The notes beneath the pieces were generated by a model. The model made no database searches. It was not told the origin of the DNA and saw only the letters and a program-made list of their open reading frames with translations. A stretch of 48,769 nt of DNA from Bacteroidales bacterium (lineage in GTDB: Bacteria > Bacteroidota > Bacteroidia > Bacteroidales > Muribaculaceae), in NCBI GenBank assembly GCA_019416285.1, contig DXXM01000026.1, positions 1 to 48,769 of the forward strand, given 5' to 3'. Made by a program: the position numbers and the translations under genes. Below, piece by piece: positions 1 to 7,913 of this stretch (positions are counted from its first letter, which is position 1; each line of letters opens with the position of its first letter).

Positions 1-856
1 GGGTAAGGGTGATGGCGGGTTGGATTCCGGTGGTTGATTGGAGGGTTGTGGGGGTGGGGAGGTTGGTGAGGGTGAGGGCTTGGGTGAGGAGGGGGGTGAG
101 GGGAAAGTCGGTGGGCCGGGGGGCGGGGACTCGGGTGACGCGGTTGTAGCGCTCGACGAAGTCGCGGAGGCTGCGGGAGGAGTCTCCGATGGCTTCGAGG
201 CCGTCGGTAAGGTAGGGACGGGTTCGGTCGTCGCGCGCGAGGAGGGTGTCGGAGATGGAGACTATAGGGGCTATGCCGTTCATTATCTCGTGGGTGAGGA
301 CGCGGCTCATCTCTACCCAGCTGTCGACGGTGGCGGCTTCGAGCTGGGCGCTGATGTCGTCAAGGGTGATGATGATGCGGTGCTCGCCGGTGCGGGTGGT
401 GAAGAGGGAGGTGTTGACGGCAAGGTTGCGGATGGTGTGGGTGCCGGGACGCGGGTCGGCGAGAAGGTCGGCGAGCGGCGTCCAGGCGGGACGCAGTGCG
501 CTGACGTAGGCGAGGGCGGGGCGCTGGAGAAGCCGCAGGGCGGCGGGGTTGGTGAGGAGTATGTTGCCGCGGGTGTCGGCCACGAGGAGGCCGGTGGCGG
601 TGGATGATATGATGGTTTCGAAGTAGCGGTCGGTCTCGATGGCTTTGAGGCGCATGGCGGCAAGGATGTCGGCGATGCGGTTGAGGGAGGTGTTGACGCT
701 GCGGTCGGGGGTGACGGGGAAGCGCATGGAGGTGTCGCCGGCATCGAGGGCCTGCAGGAGCAGGTCGAGGCGTCGGCGGAGGCGGCTTTGGCGGCGGTAG
801 AGGTGGATGGCGACGGCTGCGGTCAGGATGGTCAGGATGATGAGGGCGGGAAGCAA
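1..856 (-). CDS. NtrY-like sensor histidine kinase, C-terminus cut by window edge
   Basis: This is the sensor half of a two-component system. About 285 codons are visible and the catalytic ATPase domain lies beyond the left edge. Reading from the TTG at 856 there is one N-terminal membrane segment (about residues 3-19), an Arg-rich juxtamembrane stretch, a PAS-like region (about 80-170), and an H-box VLTHEIMNGIAPI with the likely phospho-acceptor His189. The gene follows the response regulator at 1150-1896 on the same strand, its probable partner. No ATG lies between the upstream in-frame stop (889-891) and the membrane segment, so the TTG start is a guess. A frameshift in the repeat-rich spacer could hide a longer N-terminus. 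The family is clear; the signal sensed is unknown. Confidence 0.85.
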   Translation of the reverse strand, partial: MLPALIILTILTAAVAIHLYRRQSRLRRRLDLLLQALDAGDTSMRFPVTPDRSVNTSLNRIADILAAMRLKAIETDRYFETIISSTATGLLVADTRGNILLTNPAALRLLQRPALAYVSALRPAWTPLADLLADPRPGTHTIRNLAVNTSLFTTRTGEHRIIITLDDISAQLEAATVDSWVEMSRVLTHEIMNGIAPIVSISDTLLARDDRTRPYLTDGLEAIGDSSRSLRDFVERYNRVTRVPAPRPTDFPLTPLLTQALTLTNLPTPTTLQSTTGIQPAITLT

Positions 857-897
857 GGTTTGGGGATTTTTAGTGGCTTTTGAGTGGGGTTAGGGTC

Positions 898-1101
898 AGT
901 AAGGTCTTTAGGGTCAGTAAGGTCAGTAAGGTCTTTAGGGTCTTTAAAGTCCTTAGGGTCTTTAAGGAGAGGGGAAATTTAAGGGATTGGGGTTTAGAGG
1001 AGTTGGAGGAGGGTGGATATTAGAGGAGAGCGGGGGAGGGATTTAGAGGAGGATGGGGAGGGATTTAGAGGAGGATGGGGAGGGATTTAGAGGTGGAGGG
1101 G
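898..1101. repeat. Purine/pyrimidine-biased tandem repeats between regulator and kinase genes
   Basis: The 293-bp gap 857-1149 holds no gene. It contains two blocks of simple repeats. Block one (about 898-975) alternates short units such as GGTCAGTAA and GGTCTTTAGG. Block two holds two exact 22-bp units (1037-1058 and 1059-1080) plus a diverged third copy from 1081. The plus strand is almost free of C here, so the transcript (minus strand) is pyrimidine-rich. Such tracts can change length by slippage. Their role is unknown. Confidence 0.8.
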
Positions 1102-1149
1102 GGATTAGAGATGGAAGGGGTGAGTGTGTTAGGGTGGAGGGTGAGGAAA

Positions 1150-1896
1150 TTAGAGGTTGTAGCGGTGGATTTTGTTGTAGAGGGTCTGGCGGGTGATGCC
1201 GAGTGTGGAGGCGGCGAGGGTGAGGTTGCCGCCGGCGTCGGCAAGGGCACGGGTAATCATCATACGTTCCATCTCTTCAAGGGTAGTGGGGATAATGCTG
1301 TCGATTCCGAGGTTTCTTGGGGTGGGTTGGGAGGTATCGGTTCCGGAGGGGTGGGAGGAGGAATGTGGCGTGTTGGAGTGGTTTTGGACGGGGTTGGTTC
1401 CGGGGGCGCCGGAAGGACTGGGGGCGCGTACGGTGCCGGATGGGTTTGATGTGGTTTTGGAGGCGGGATTGGAGGTGGAGTTGGGGTCCGGGTGGGAGCC
1501 AAGGTTGGAGCCGGGGGTGTTTGGTGAAGTTTTGGCGGCGGTGAGGAGGGTCTGGAGGAGGCGGGCGTTGTCCCAGGGTTTCATTATGAAGTCGGCGGCG
1601 CCGGATTTGAGCCCTTCGACTGCGAGGTCTACTTCGGCGTAGGCGGTGAAGAGGACTACCGGGACGCGGGGGGCGAGTCGGCGGATTTCGCTCAGCCAGT
1701 AGAGGCCCTCGTTGCCGTTGTTGACGGTGGTTTTGAAATTCATGTCGAGGAGGACGCAGTCGGGGTGCTCCTCGCGCAGCAGGGAGGGGATGCGCGAGGG
1801 GGAGGTGGAGGTCACGACCCGGTCGAATTTGAGTTCGGCGATGAGCCTGACGGCGGCGAGGACTGAACGGTTGTCATCAATGACAAGGAGAGTCAT
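1150..1896 (-). CDS. Response regulator, receiver domain plus Fis-type HTH, no AAA+ domain
   Basis: This is a DNA-binding response regulator, probably the partner of the kinase at 1-856. The receiver domain spans about residues 1-120, with acidic residues D7/D8, phospho-acceptor D51 in CVLLDMNF, T84 and K106. A linker of about 75-80 residues rich in Pro, Ser, Thr, Asn and Gly follows, then a C-terminal Fis-type helix-turn-helix (LAASTLGITRQTLYNKIHRY). The receiver looks like that of Bacteroidetes NtrC-type regulators, but the sigma-54 AAA+ module is absent and the low-complexity linker takes its place. I start at MTLLVIDD because the longer frame adds only an unlikely leader. The gene lies 120 bp after the ABC ATPase gene and may control that transporter (inference). 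Confidence 0.9.
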   Translation of the reverse strand: MTLLVIDDNRSVLAAVRLIAELKFDRVVTSTSPSRIPSLLREEHPDCVLLDMNFKTTVNNGNEGLYWLSEIRRLAPRVPVVLFTAYAEVDLAVEGLKSGAADFIMKPWDNARLLQTLLTAAKTSPNTPGSNLGSHPDPNSTSNPASKTTSNPSGTVRAPSPSGAPGTNPVQNHSNTPHSSSHPSGTDTSQPTPRNLGIDSIIPTTLEEMERMMITRALADAGGNLTLAASTLGITRQTLYNKIHRYNL

Positions 1897-1927
1897 TTGT
1901 TTATTAGGAAAGGGGAGTAAGGTTAAT

Positions 1928-2010
1928 AGGAGCAATAGGGCAGAGAGGGGAGATGAGTGAGAGGCAATTTATTATGAATTATGCATTATGAATTGTGCAT
2001 TAATTTATAT
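1928..2010. repeat. Dispersed 16-bp unit and AT-rich direct repeats
   Basis: The gap between the ABC ATPase gene and the regulator contains AGGAGCAATAGGGCAG at 1928-1943. The same 16 bases occur in reverse complement at 29393-29408, inside the arginine-operon hairpin. From about 1970 there are imperfect direct repeats of ATTATGAATT.TGCATTA. Both look like dispersed non-coding repeats rather than gene parts. Confidence 0.55.
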
Positions 2011-2016
2011 GCAAAT

Positions 2017-2697
2017 TTACTGTTTTTTCTCGACTTCTCCCACTATTGTGCCGTCGAAGAGGTGGACGACGCGGGAGGCGTAGGCGGCGTCGCGGTCGGA
2101 GTGGGTGACCATGACTATTGTGGTACCTTCGCGGTTTAGGGAGGCGAGGAGTTCCATGATTTCGCGGCCGTTGGTGGAGTCGAGGTTACCGGTGGGCTCG
2201 TCGGCAAGGATGAGGGTGGGGTGTGTGACGAGGGCTCGGGCTATGGCGACGCGCTGCTGCTGTCCGCCGGAAAGCTGCTGGGGGAGATGGCGCGAGCGGT
2301 GGTTGATGTGGACTTTGGCGAGCATCTCGTCTACCCTCTTGCGACGCTCCGAGCGGCTCAGACCGAGGTAGGTGAGGGGGAGTTCGACATTATGGGCCAC
2401 GTCGAGCTCGTCGATGAGGTTGAAACTCTGGAACACGAAGCCTACGCGCCCTTTGCGGAGTCGTCCGCGCTCGCGCTCGGGGAGAGTGGCGGTTTCGGTG
2501 CCGTCGAAGATGTAGGAGCCGGAGGTCGGGTCGTCGAGGAGACCAAGTATGTTGAGGAGAGTCGATTTGCCGCAACCGCTGGGGCCCATGATGGCGAGAA
2601 ATTCGCCGTCGTTGACAGTGAGATTGACGCCGTTGAGGGCGATGGTTTCGATTTCGTCAGTGCGGAAATGTTTGGTGAGGTTGGTGGTCTGGAGCAT
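2017..2697 (-). CDS. ABC transporter ATPase, MacB/LolD-like
   Basis: This is the ATP-hydrolysing subunit of an ABC exporter of the MacB/LolD/FtsE type, 226 residues, the usual length. Visible motifs are Walker A GPSGCGKST (38-46), Q-loop FVFQSFNL (from 88), signature LSGGQQQRVA (142-151), Walker B LILADEPTG (162-170) and a switch histidine in VMVTHSD. The gene starts 2 bp after the stop of the permease gene 2700-5009, so the two are translationally close and surely form one transporter. Substrates of this class include lipoproteins, peptides and antimicrobials; the sequence does not say which applies. Confidence 0.93.
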   Translation of the reverse strand: MLQTTNLTKHFRTDEIETIALNGVNLTVNDGEFLAIMGPSGCGKSTLLNILGLLDDPTSGSYIFDGTETATLPERERGRLRKGRVGFVFQSFNLIDELDVAHNVELPLTYLGLSRSERRKRVDEMLAKVHINHRSRHLPQQLSGGQQQRVAIARALVTHPTLILADEPTGNLDSTNGREIMELLASLNREGTTIVMVTHSDRDAAYASRVVHLFDGTIVGEVEKKQ

Positions 2698-2699
2698 GA

Positions 2700-5009
2700 T
2701 TATTCGGATTTAAGACGTTTGACAGGTGTTTCGTTGGCGACGCGGAGGGTTATGGCAAGGACGCAGCCGCTGACGAGGAGCAGCACGACGGTGCCGGTGA
2801 GAATATACCACAGCCAGATATAAGAGGCTGTGACAGTGAAGTTGGCGAGCCATATATGTCCGATGTAGGCCGCGCAGAGACAGCCGAGGGTGATGGCGGG
2901 GAGTGAGATGCGCCCGACGTCGGCCAGGAGCAGACTGATGATGTCGGCACTCTCGGCCCCGTTGACCTTGCGGATAGCTATCTCCTTGCTGCGGCGCTGG
3001 ACCTCGTCGCGTGCGAATCCTATGAGTCCCATGAGGGAGATGAAGATTAGGGTGACTGTGGCGATGAGGGCCGAGTTGCGGAACATGCGGACGTCGGAGT
3101 AAAGTTCACGTGCCTGATTGTCCATGCGGTAGGGCGAAAAGTCATAGTCGGGATAGGTCTCTTTGAGAAAATCGGTGAGCAGTCTGTAATTGCGGTCGAA
3201 GGGCTCTTTCAATTTCACATAGGCATGTGAATAGAAGCCACCCATCTGCACAATCATCAGTGGCCTGATTCCTTCAGTGAAACCACCGATGGCGTAATCC
3301 TCCATGAGACCCACGATGGTAGCCGGTTCGGTGAAAGTCTTGCCGGTCAGAACTTTTCCTACCGGATGGTCGCCCCAGCCCATGCGCCGCGAAAATTCCT
3401 GATTGATGAGGAGCTCGAGCGGTTTTTCGGGCTCGCGGCCTTCGAGAATCCGTATACCGAGTAGGTCGGCGAATCCTTTGTCGGTCCAGCCGAAGCGGGC
3501 GTTGAAGCGGACATTGCCGGCATCGTCGAGAATATTCTGTCCTGAATAGCCCTCAAGGGGATTATTGGCCGCAGCCGCTATTTTCTCGACGTATGGCAGG
3601 GCGGCAACGGAGCTTTTCAGCGCGTCGTTGTCGAGCTTATAGGGTATGTCGAACACTGCTACACGGTCGACGCTGAACCCCATGTCGCGGTTGAGGATTT
3701 CGTGATACTGTATCGAGACAATCACCAGCAGGCAGCCGATGAACGACACTCCGCCTATCTGCACGAAGAGCAGCGAGCGCTTCCAGGCGCTGTTGCGCTC
3801 GGTGAAGCGGCGGAATACCTGCGTCACCGGAATACGGGAGAATATGCGGCCGGGAATGAGTCCGCCGACTATGAAGAAGAACACGAGCACGGCGGCGGGT
3901 ATCCACAGGCGCGAAGAGGCGAAGATGTCGGAGACGGAAATCGAGAGCGTGTCGGTGATTATCGGCTGGAAGATATAGAGCAGAGCAGTCATGAGGACTA
4001 CTGAGCAGAGGAGAATGATGGCCGTTTCCCACAGAAACATACACATGACTGTCATGGCTCCCGCTCCGGAACATTTATGGACGCCGATAGACTTGGCTCG
4101 GCGGCTGAGTGAGGCAATGGTGATGAGCACATAGTTGAGTGTGGTCATAAGCAGGAGTGCAGAGCCGAGAATCCACATGATCAGGTTCATGCGTCTGACT
4201 GCATCGTTCTGCAGATAGGTCTCGCTGATTGGCCGCGCATGTACCCGGCTTTTGTCGGTGTCAGTGTCGGGAGTGTGTGACTGAAACATTCTGTTCAGCC
4301 GGTCCTCCATCTCTTTGACGGTCAGTTTCGAACCTTTGGGCAGACGGAAATAGCATGGCCAGCTGTCGCCACCGCTCCAATAGATTTGCTTGTAGCCCAT
4401 TGCCGGTATTGTCGGGAAGGAGACTATGGCATTGAATTTTTCCAGTGTGGTGGTGAGCGGGAGGTCCTTGAAAATACCCTTGACCGTCACGGCTCTCTCT
4501 TTGTCGATGGTCAGAGTCTGGTCTATGGGATTCTCATCGCCGAATATGCTGCTGGCTGTGGACTCGCTCAGATAGACCACGTTGGGGACTGTCAGATCTT
4601 TAAGCGGATTGCCTGAGATGACATCTACGCCCATTGTCTGGAAAAACAGCGAGTCGACGCCGATGAGACGTGTGTCGAAACGCCTGTCGCCGCGATAGAG
4701 AGGAGGCAGAGAGAAACGGCATAGCAGAGTGGCGCCTTCGATTTCATCGTCGAGGGCTTCCATGACGCCCTCACCCATTTTTCCGACACAGGAAGTGAAG
4801 GGACCCAACGGCTCGCCGTTGAGTTCGTATGACATCCATACCTGATACAGATTGTCGCGGTCACGGAAACAGGTATCGTAACTGTAGTTGTAGTCCAGAC
4901 GGCTGAACACTATCGTGCTCACGAGCAGACCGACGGCCACCGAGACAATCTTGATGGTGTTGGCACCCTTCTGGGCGAGCATAGACTGGATGATGTGATA
5001 AAGTCTCAT
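2700..5009 (-). CDS. ABC transporter permease, MacB/FtsX family, double FtsX domain
   Basis: This is a 769-residue inner-membrane permease of the large Bacteroidetes MacB/FtsX type. It has an N-terminal membrane segment (about 18-40) followed by a large periplasmic MacB_PCD-like domain. A first FtsX core carries RAKSIGVHKCSGA near residue 310, and a second periplasmic region follows. The C-terminal FtsX core holds the coupling motif RRSKEIAIRKVNGAESADI. It partners with the ATPase encoded just downstream. MacB-type pumps act by mechanotransmission from cytoplasm to periplasm (family knowledge). A two-component system follows the pair, which suggests response to an envelope signal, but the substrate is unknown. 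Confidence 0.92.
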   Translation of the reverse strand: MRLYHIIQSMLAQKGANTIKIVSVAVGLLVSTIVFSRLDYNYSYDTCFRDRDNLYQVWMSYELNGEPLGPFTSCVGKMGEGVMEALDDEIEGATLLCRFSLPPLYRGDRRFDTRLIGVDSLFFQTMGVDVISGNPLKDLTVPNVVYLSESTASSIFGDENPIDQTLTIDKERAVTVKGIFKDLPLTTTLEKFNAIVSFPTIPAMGYKQIYWSGGDSWPCYFRLPKGSKLTVKEMEDRLNRMFQSHTPDTDTDKSRVHARPISETYLQNDAVRRMNLIMWILGSALLLMTTLNYVLITIASLSRRAKSIGVHKCSGAGAMTVMCMFLWETAIILLCSVVLMTALLYIFQPIITDTLSISVSDIFASSRLWIPAAVLVFFFIVGGLIPGRIFSRIPVTQVFRRFTERNSAWKRSLLFVQIGGVSFIGCLLVIVSIQYHEILNRDMGFSVDRVAVFDIPYKLDNDALKSSVAALPYVEKIAAAANNPLEGYSGQNILDDAGNVRFNARFGWTDKGFADLLGIRILEGREPEKPLELLINQEFSRRMGWGDHPVGKVLTGKTFTEPATIVGLMEDYAIGGFTEGIRPLMIVQMGGFYSHAYVKLKEPFDRNYRLLTDFLKETYPDYDFSPYRMDNQARELYSDVRMFRNSALIATVTLIFISLMGLIGFARDEVQRRSKEIAIRKVNGAESADIISLLLADVGRISLPAITLGCLCAAYIGHIWLANFTVTASYIWLWYILTGTVVLLLVSGCVLAITLRVANETPVKRLKSE

Positions 5010-5037
5010 AATTCCGGTGGTTTATTTTTTTCTGATG

Positions 5038-5045
5038 CAAAGATA
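5038..5045 (-). promoter_or_regulatory. Possible -7 box for the ABC transporter operon
   Basis: On the minus strand this reads TATCTTTG, matching the Bacteroidetes -7 consensus TAnnTTTG, about 30 bp upstream of the permease ATG. No TTTG -33 box sits at the expected 19-20 bp spacing, so support is partial. Confidence 0.4.
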
Positions 5046-5153
5046 ATAACGGAATTTGGACTTATTACATAAATAGCTGCTGTATAGCTTAATAACTTGC
5101 CTGCGAAAATGCAAAAGTGTAAATAATTTTGACACTGACGGGAAATCATAGGG

Positions 5154-5247
5154 ACATAAACAGGCAAAAGGGGGCATGAGCGGCAAAATATTTTCCGGCG
5201 AAAGCCTGAAAAATTTATACTTCGATGCCTCTTTTGCCTGTTTATGT
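5154..5247. repeat. Intergenic inverted repeat, 17-bp perfect arms
   Basis: ACATAAACAGGCAAAAG (5154-5170) is exactly mirrored at 5231-5247, with 60 bp between. It lies in the gene-free gap 5010-5267, downstream of the TPR gene stop (minus strand) and upstream of the ABC operon. The spacer is long for a simple terminator. It may be a hairpin repeat or a regulatory structure. Nothing else is evident in the gap apart from the -7 box at 5038. Confidence 0.7.
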
Positions 5248-5267
5248 TACGGATATTTTGGTGTGTA

Positions 5268-6860
5268 TTATCTGCCGAAGAGGGCCGAGTGTTTCTTCAG
5301 AAGCTCGTCGAAACGGGAATCGGAACGTAGCGGAGCCACATTAATGCCTCCGTCGCTGTTGATAGTCCAGTTGTAGTAGTTGGCGTAGCCTTTTGAAAGG
5401 GAATTTTCCATGCAGCGGAAAGCCTTGTCCTTGTCTCCGGCCTGCGCGTAATAGCAAGCACCGAGATAGTTGATTTCCCCGTTATGGTCGTCGGTAGTAG
5501 TGAGCACACGCTCCATCCATGTGTCGGCCTGAGGCTTTTGGCCGAGCGTCATCATGGCGAAACCCCGGTAGCTTTTGGCGTTGTCGTGGTCGATGTCCAT
5601 GTCAAGTACGTTTTCGAAACAGCGGCGCGCGTTTGATTCCTGATTGCGATAGTCTCTGAGAACCCATCCGCGCAGCATGGCGATATAGGGATCAGCAGGC
5701 ATGTTCATCAAGGCTTCGCTCAGAGTGGCGGAGGCATCCGCACTGTTGCCGAGATGAAGTTGCGCGAGAGCCTTGGCAACGAGGGCTTCGTTGGAGTCGG
5801 GATTTTTTTCAATAGCACGCTCGGCACATGAGAGGGCGCTGTCGTAATCTCCCAGTGCCCGCTGGATACGTGATTTTATGATATAATAGCGCTCATTGTC
5901 GTGTGTGCTGCTGATTGCATTGTCAATATTGAGCAGGGCAGTATCGAATTTTGCAAGATTGAAGTAACATTCCGCGAGGGCGGCGTTAAGTCCAGGATAT
6001 GAATCGAGATTGTCGTTGATTATTTTGTCGTAGTCGGCGATTGCAGCGAGGTAATTGCAATGGCCCTGCGCTATCATTGCACGTATGAAATAAAACATCC
6101 CGTTGCGTGGAGCCTGTCGTATTGCCGATGAAAGCCCGGCTATAACTACCGGATAGTTGTGGTCAGCCAAGTTGACAAGTGCCCGCAGAGCCTTGGGAGT
6201 GTTGTCCTGATCGGTGGAGATTGCAAAGATATAGTCGTCAACCGCTCCCTGTTCGTTGCCGGCAAGGGCTCTGACAGACGCGCGGCGCATGTAGACCTCA
6301 CTGTTGGAAGGAGTGATTTCCACAGCCTTGTCCGCCAGTTCGCCTGCGAGACCGAGATTATTTTCTTTGACAGCTATGCGGGCAAGTCCGAACAGGGCTT
6401 CCTGACTTCGCGAATTGTTCTGCTGTAGCAACCGGAAATCAGCTTTTGCTTCGGTATAGCGTCCGAGTTCATACAATACGGTTCCACGCTGATAGATGCC
6501 AATATAGTTCTGCGGGTCAAGGGATAACACCGAATTTAAATCGTTAAGCGCCTGTTCATACTTATGAAGCATAATATAGATGTTGGCGCGCAGTTGAAGC
6601 GACGGAAATCGCAATTCAATGTCATTTCCAGGCAGATACTCAAGCGTTTTGTTGATGTCGTCGAGCGCCTTGATATATTCGCTGCGGTTGTAATATTCGT
6701 TTGCACGGCGGAAGAGTGCTTCCGCGTCGCGCGGGTTCTCTCGCAGCAGAGAGTCGTAGGCCTTCATCATGGCCTCCCTCAAGGGGTCCGGGTCAGAAGC
6801 CTGCAAGCTGGTAGTGGCCAGTGCGATCAGGGCCCAGACAGTGATTTTCTTTATATTCAT
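5268..6860 (-). CDS. Secreted tetratricopeptide-repeat protein
   Basis: This 530-residue exported protein is built almost wholly of tetratricopeptide repeats, for example ALFRRANEYYNRSEYIKALD, ALNDLNSVLSLDPQNYIGIY and ALSCAERAIEKNPDSNEAL. TPR solenoids scaffold protein-protein contacts. I choose the ATG at 6860 because MNIKKITVWALIALATTSLQA is a good signal peptide; the longer frame from 6923 adds 21 residues with no such function. The expected location is periplasm or outer-membrane face. No catalytic domain is visible. It appears to be a single gene, with kdsA 127 bp upstream on the same strand. The partner and process are unknown. Confidence 0.85.
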   Translation of the reverse strand: MNIKKITVWALIALATTSLQASDPDPLREAMMKAYDSLLRENPRDAEALFRRANEYYNRSEYIKALDDINKTLEYLPGNDIELRFPSLQLRANIYIMLHKYEQALNDLNSVLSLDPQNYIGIYQRGTVLYELGRYTEAKADFRLLQQNNSRSQEALFGLARIAVKENNLGLAGELADKAVEITPSNSEVYMRRASVRALAGNEQGAVDDYIFAISTDQDNTPKALRALVNLADHNYPVVIAGLSSAIRQAPRNGMFYFIRAMIAQGHCNYLAAIADYDKIINDNLDSYPGLNAALAECYFNLAKFDTALLNIDNAISSTHDNERYYIIKSRIQRALGDYDSALSCAERAIEKNPDSNEALVAKALAQLHLGNSADASATLSEALMNMPADPYIAMLRGWVLRDYRNQESNARRCFENVLDMDIDHDNAKSYRGFAMMTLGQKPQADTWMERVLTTTDDHNGEINYLGACYYAQAGDKDKAFRCMENSLSKGYANYYNWTINSDGGINVAPLRSDSRFDELLKKHSALFGR

Positions 6861-6948
6861 TGCAGAATCGTGTGATGAAAAATAACCGGAAAAAACTGAT
6901 ATAAACACGTAATAATAAGACAAGAAATGGCACGCGCTGATATTTTAC

Positions 6949-6970
6949 GGGCCATCGCATGCAGTAGCCC
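6949..6970. repeat. Palindromic repeat copy 1 downstream of kdsA
   Basis: This imperfect palindrome around a GCATGC centre (GGGCCATCGCATGC, then AGTAGCCC) recurs with two differences in about 21 bp at 7860-7880, on the other side of kdsA. It can form a short hairpin. It may act as a terminator-like structure after kdsA or be a dispersed extragenic palindrome. Confidence 0.6.
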
Positions 6971-6987
6971 TGTATTATAACTTAAGA

Positions 6988-7800
6988 TCAGTCGAGGCTG
7001 GTGACGGCCTGGCGTATGCGGGTGAGGCGGCGGAGGAGGGCGGGGAGTTTGTCGAGGGGGAGCATGTTGGCGCCGTCGCTTTTAGCAACGGAGGGGTCGG
7101 GGTGGGTCTCCATGAAGAGTCCGTCGACGCCGACGGCTACACCGGCGCGGGCGATGGTCTCGATGAGGTCGGGACGGCCGCCTGTCACTCCTGCCGCCTG
7201 GTTGGGCTGCTGAAGTGAGTGGGTGACGTCGAGAATCACCGGCGCACCGAATTTCTGCATCTCGGGGATGCCGCGGTAGTCGACGATGAGGTCCTGATAG
7301 CCGAAGGTGACGCCGCGCTCGGTGAGGGCCACATTGTCGTTGCCGGCGTCGCGCACTTTCTGAAGCGCGAACTGCATGGCTTCGGGCGAAAGAAACTGTC
7401 CTTTCTTGATGTTGACGGCACGACCGGTGCGGGCTGCGGCCACAAGGAGGTCTGTCTGACGGCAGAGGAAGGCGGGTATCTGGAGGACATCGACAAATTC
7501 CGCTGCCATGGCTGCTTCGTCGGCGGCGTGGATGTCGGTCACCACGGGGATGCCGAAGGTTTCACGCACTTTGGAGAGTATGCGCAGGGCTTCGAGGTCT
7601 CCTATGCCGGTGAAGGAGTCGAGGCGCGAGCGGTTTGCTTTGCGGTATGAGCCTTTGAACACGTAGGGGATGCCGAGCGCGGTGGTTGTTTCAAGCACTT
7701 TTTCGGCTATTTCGAGCGCCATTTTCTCACCCTCGATGACGCAGGGGCCGGCGAGGAGGAAGAATTGAGGCTGTGATGAATATTCGGCGAAAGAAAACAT
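6988..7800 (-). CDS. kdsA: 3-deoxy-8-phosphooctulonate synthase (KDO-8-P synthase), metal-dependent class
   Basis: This enzyme condenses arabinose-5-phosphate with phosphoenolpyruvate to KDO-8-phosphate, the first committed step of the lipopolysaccharide inner-core sugar KDO. It is cytoplasmic. The 270 residues match the family along their length: LLAGPCVIEG, FKGSYRKANRS, LQIPAFLCRQTDL, VNIKKGQF and MLPLDKL. The residues known to bind metal in the metallo-class (Aquifex Cys11, His185, Glu222, Asp233) line up with Cys20, His194, Glu231 and Asp242 at a constant offset of nine. E. coli has Asn in place of the cysteine. I therefore assign the metal-dependent class (inference from alignment by eye). 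Palindromic repeats flank the gene. Confidence 0.97.
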   Translation of the reverse strand: MFSFAEYSSQPQFFLLAGPCVIEGEKMALEIAEKVLETTTALGIPYVFKGSYRKANRSRLDSFTGIGDLEALRILSKVRETFGIPVVTDIHAADEAAMAAEFVDVLQIPAFLCRQTDLLVAAARTGRAVNIKKGQFLSPEAMQFALQKVRDAGNDNVALTERGVTFGYQDLIVDYRGIPEMQKFGAPVILDVTHSLQQPNQAAGVTGGRPDLIETIARAGVAVGVDGLFMETHPDPSVAKSDGANMLPLDKLPALLRRLTRIRQAVTSLD

Positions 7801-7859
7801 TTTCTGGTCTATGGTTTAGGTCTTTGGTTTGGGTCTGTGGTTTAATATATCGGGCTGTA

Positions 7860-7880
7860 GGGCCATCGCATGCGGTGGCC
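7860..7880. repeat. Palindromic repeat copy 2 upstream of kdsA
   Basis: GGCCATCGCATGCGGTGGCC (7861-7880) is an almost perfect palindrome and resembles the copy at 6949-6970. It lies in the gap between rsmE and kdsA. The same gap also holds imperfect direct repeats of a GGTTTAGGTCTTT-type unit near 7813-7842. Confidence 0.6.
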
Positions 7881-7913
7881 GCACCCTGATGTATATGGTA
7901 ATATCGGGGGAAA

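Noticed and set aside
313..744. Pro/Ser/Thr-rich 143-residue ORF on the minus strand
   Set aside because: It is an off-frame reading of the histidine kinase gene; the true frame shows a membrane helix, PAS-like region and H-box.
898..1101. CRISPR array
   Set aside because: Units are too short and adjacent, with no spacers of regular length and no cas genes nearby.
5154..5247. Insertion sequence ends
   Set aside because: No transposase-sized ORF lies between the 17-bp arms and no target duplication is evident.
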